A DNA stretch of 64,000 nucleotides from Eubacterium oxidoreducens (GTDB taxonomy: Bacteria; Bacillota; Clostridia; Lachnospirales; Lachnospiraceae). Below, piece after piece: positions 63,915 through 64,000 of this stretch; within the stretch, counting starts at the first letter, position 1; every line of letters starts with the position of its first letter. The DNA lies in NCBI RefSeq assembly GCF_900104415.1, contig NZ_FMXR01000016.1, positions 29,199 through 93,198 of the forward strand, in the 5' to 3' direction. Under the pieces are notes generated by a model that was not told where the DNA came from, did not search any database, and saw only the letters and a program-made list of their open reading frames with translations. The position numbers were made by a program, and so were the translations under genes.

Positions 63915-64000
63915 GATCAAGCCATCGACCGATTAGTGACAGTCAGCTCCATACATTACTGCACTTCCACCTCTGCCCTATCTACCTTGTAGTCTTCAAG
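63915..64000 (-). rRNA. rrl: 23S ribosomal RNA, 3' end (partial)
   Basis: Minus strand sequence beginning CTTGAAGACTACAAGGTAG (at 64000) and ending near GGCTTGATC matches the conserved last about 85 bases of 23S rRNA, including CAGAGGTGGAAGTGCAGTAA and GACTGTCACTAATCGG. The gene continues beyond the right edge of the window. Exact 3' end is approximate. Confidence 0.93.

Overview
The window looks like chromosome of an anaerobic Clostridia-class Firmicute, most likely a Lachnospiraceae-type gut commensal. The reasons are AT-rich DNA with AGGAGG-type ribosome binding sites, a V-type ATPase instead of visible F-type genes, ferredoxin-linked 2-oxoacid oxidoreductase, a 2-hydroxyacyl-CoA dehydratase/activase pair, YesM/YesN two-component proteins and IS1182-type remnants. 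Species cannot be fixed from the sequence alone. Most genes lie on the minus strand.

Layout. 1-5.4 kb: a minus-strand operon for uptake and ATP-dependent opening of a cyclic amide or similar nitrogen compound (RbsA/RbsC-type ABC transporter, hydantoinase/oxoprolinase A and B, the last cut by the window edge), preceded by a strong promoter and a roughly 200-nt leader with two successive terminator-like hairpins. 5.6-7.8 kb: a TetR regulator, a DMT-family exporter and a P-II signalling protein whose start lies inside the exporter gene. 8-16.9 kb: a complete nine-gene V-type ATPase operon with sodium-site residues in the rotor subunit. 17.2-21.8 kb: a four-subunit 2-oxoacid:ferredoxin oxidoreductase, a P-loop protein and a divergent LysR regulator. 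21.8-22.3 kb: a GC-rich non-coding stretch that folds into a four-way junction. 22.3-32.6 kb: glycogen branching enzyme, a TPR/AAA protein with a damaged Walker B, an AI-2E-type permease, a thioesterase, an aconitase-family hydratase and a coiled-coil DivIVA-like protein. 32.7-35.7 kb: a plus-strand pair for 2-hydroxyacyl-CoA dehydratase, the second gene fused to its activator. 35.9-41.4 kb: a large secreted surface protein and an ABC-FtsX fusion. 41.6-44.1 kb: a four-gene operon (SCP2-like protein, Sua5, LMW phosphatase, dCMP deaminase). 44.2-49 kb: a branched-chain amino-acid ABC transporter. 49.2-54.1 kb: an orphan solute-binding lipoprotein with a YesM/YesN pair. 54-58.7 kb: a small membrane protein, a Na+/alanine symporter, a MATE exporter, a nitroreductase and an SGNH hydrolase. 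58.8-62.8 kb: a candidate small RNA and a decayed mobile segment (IS1182 fragment, phage polyvalent toxin-like gene, tyrosine-recombinase tail). 63-64 kb: seven tRNA genes downstream of the 3' end of a 23S rRNA gene.

Together the genes suggest an amino-acid and organic-acid fermenter using ferredoxin and probably a Na+ gradient (V-ATPase, alanine symporter), with nitrogen regulation near the left end. The least ordinary items are the dehydratase-activase fusion with an internal translation start, the attenuator leader, the four-way-junction element, the C-rich small RNA candidate, and the two-ADP-ribosyltransferase polyvalent gene caught between an IS remnant and an integrase remnant. All functional assignments rest on reading the sequence and recalled family features; no database search was run.
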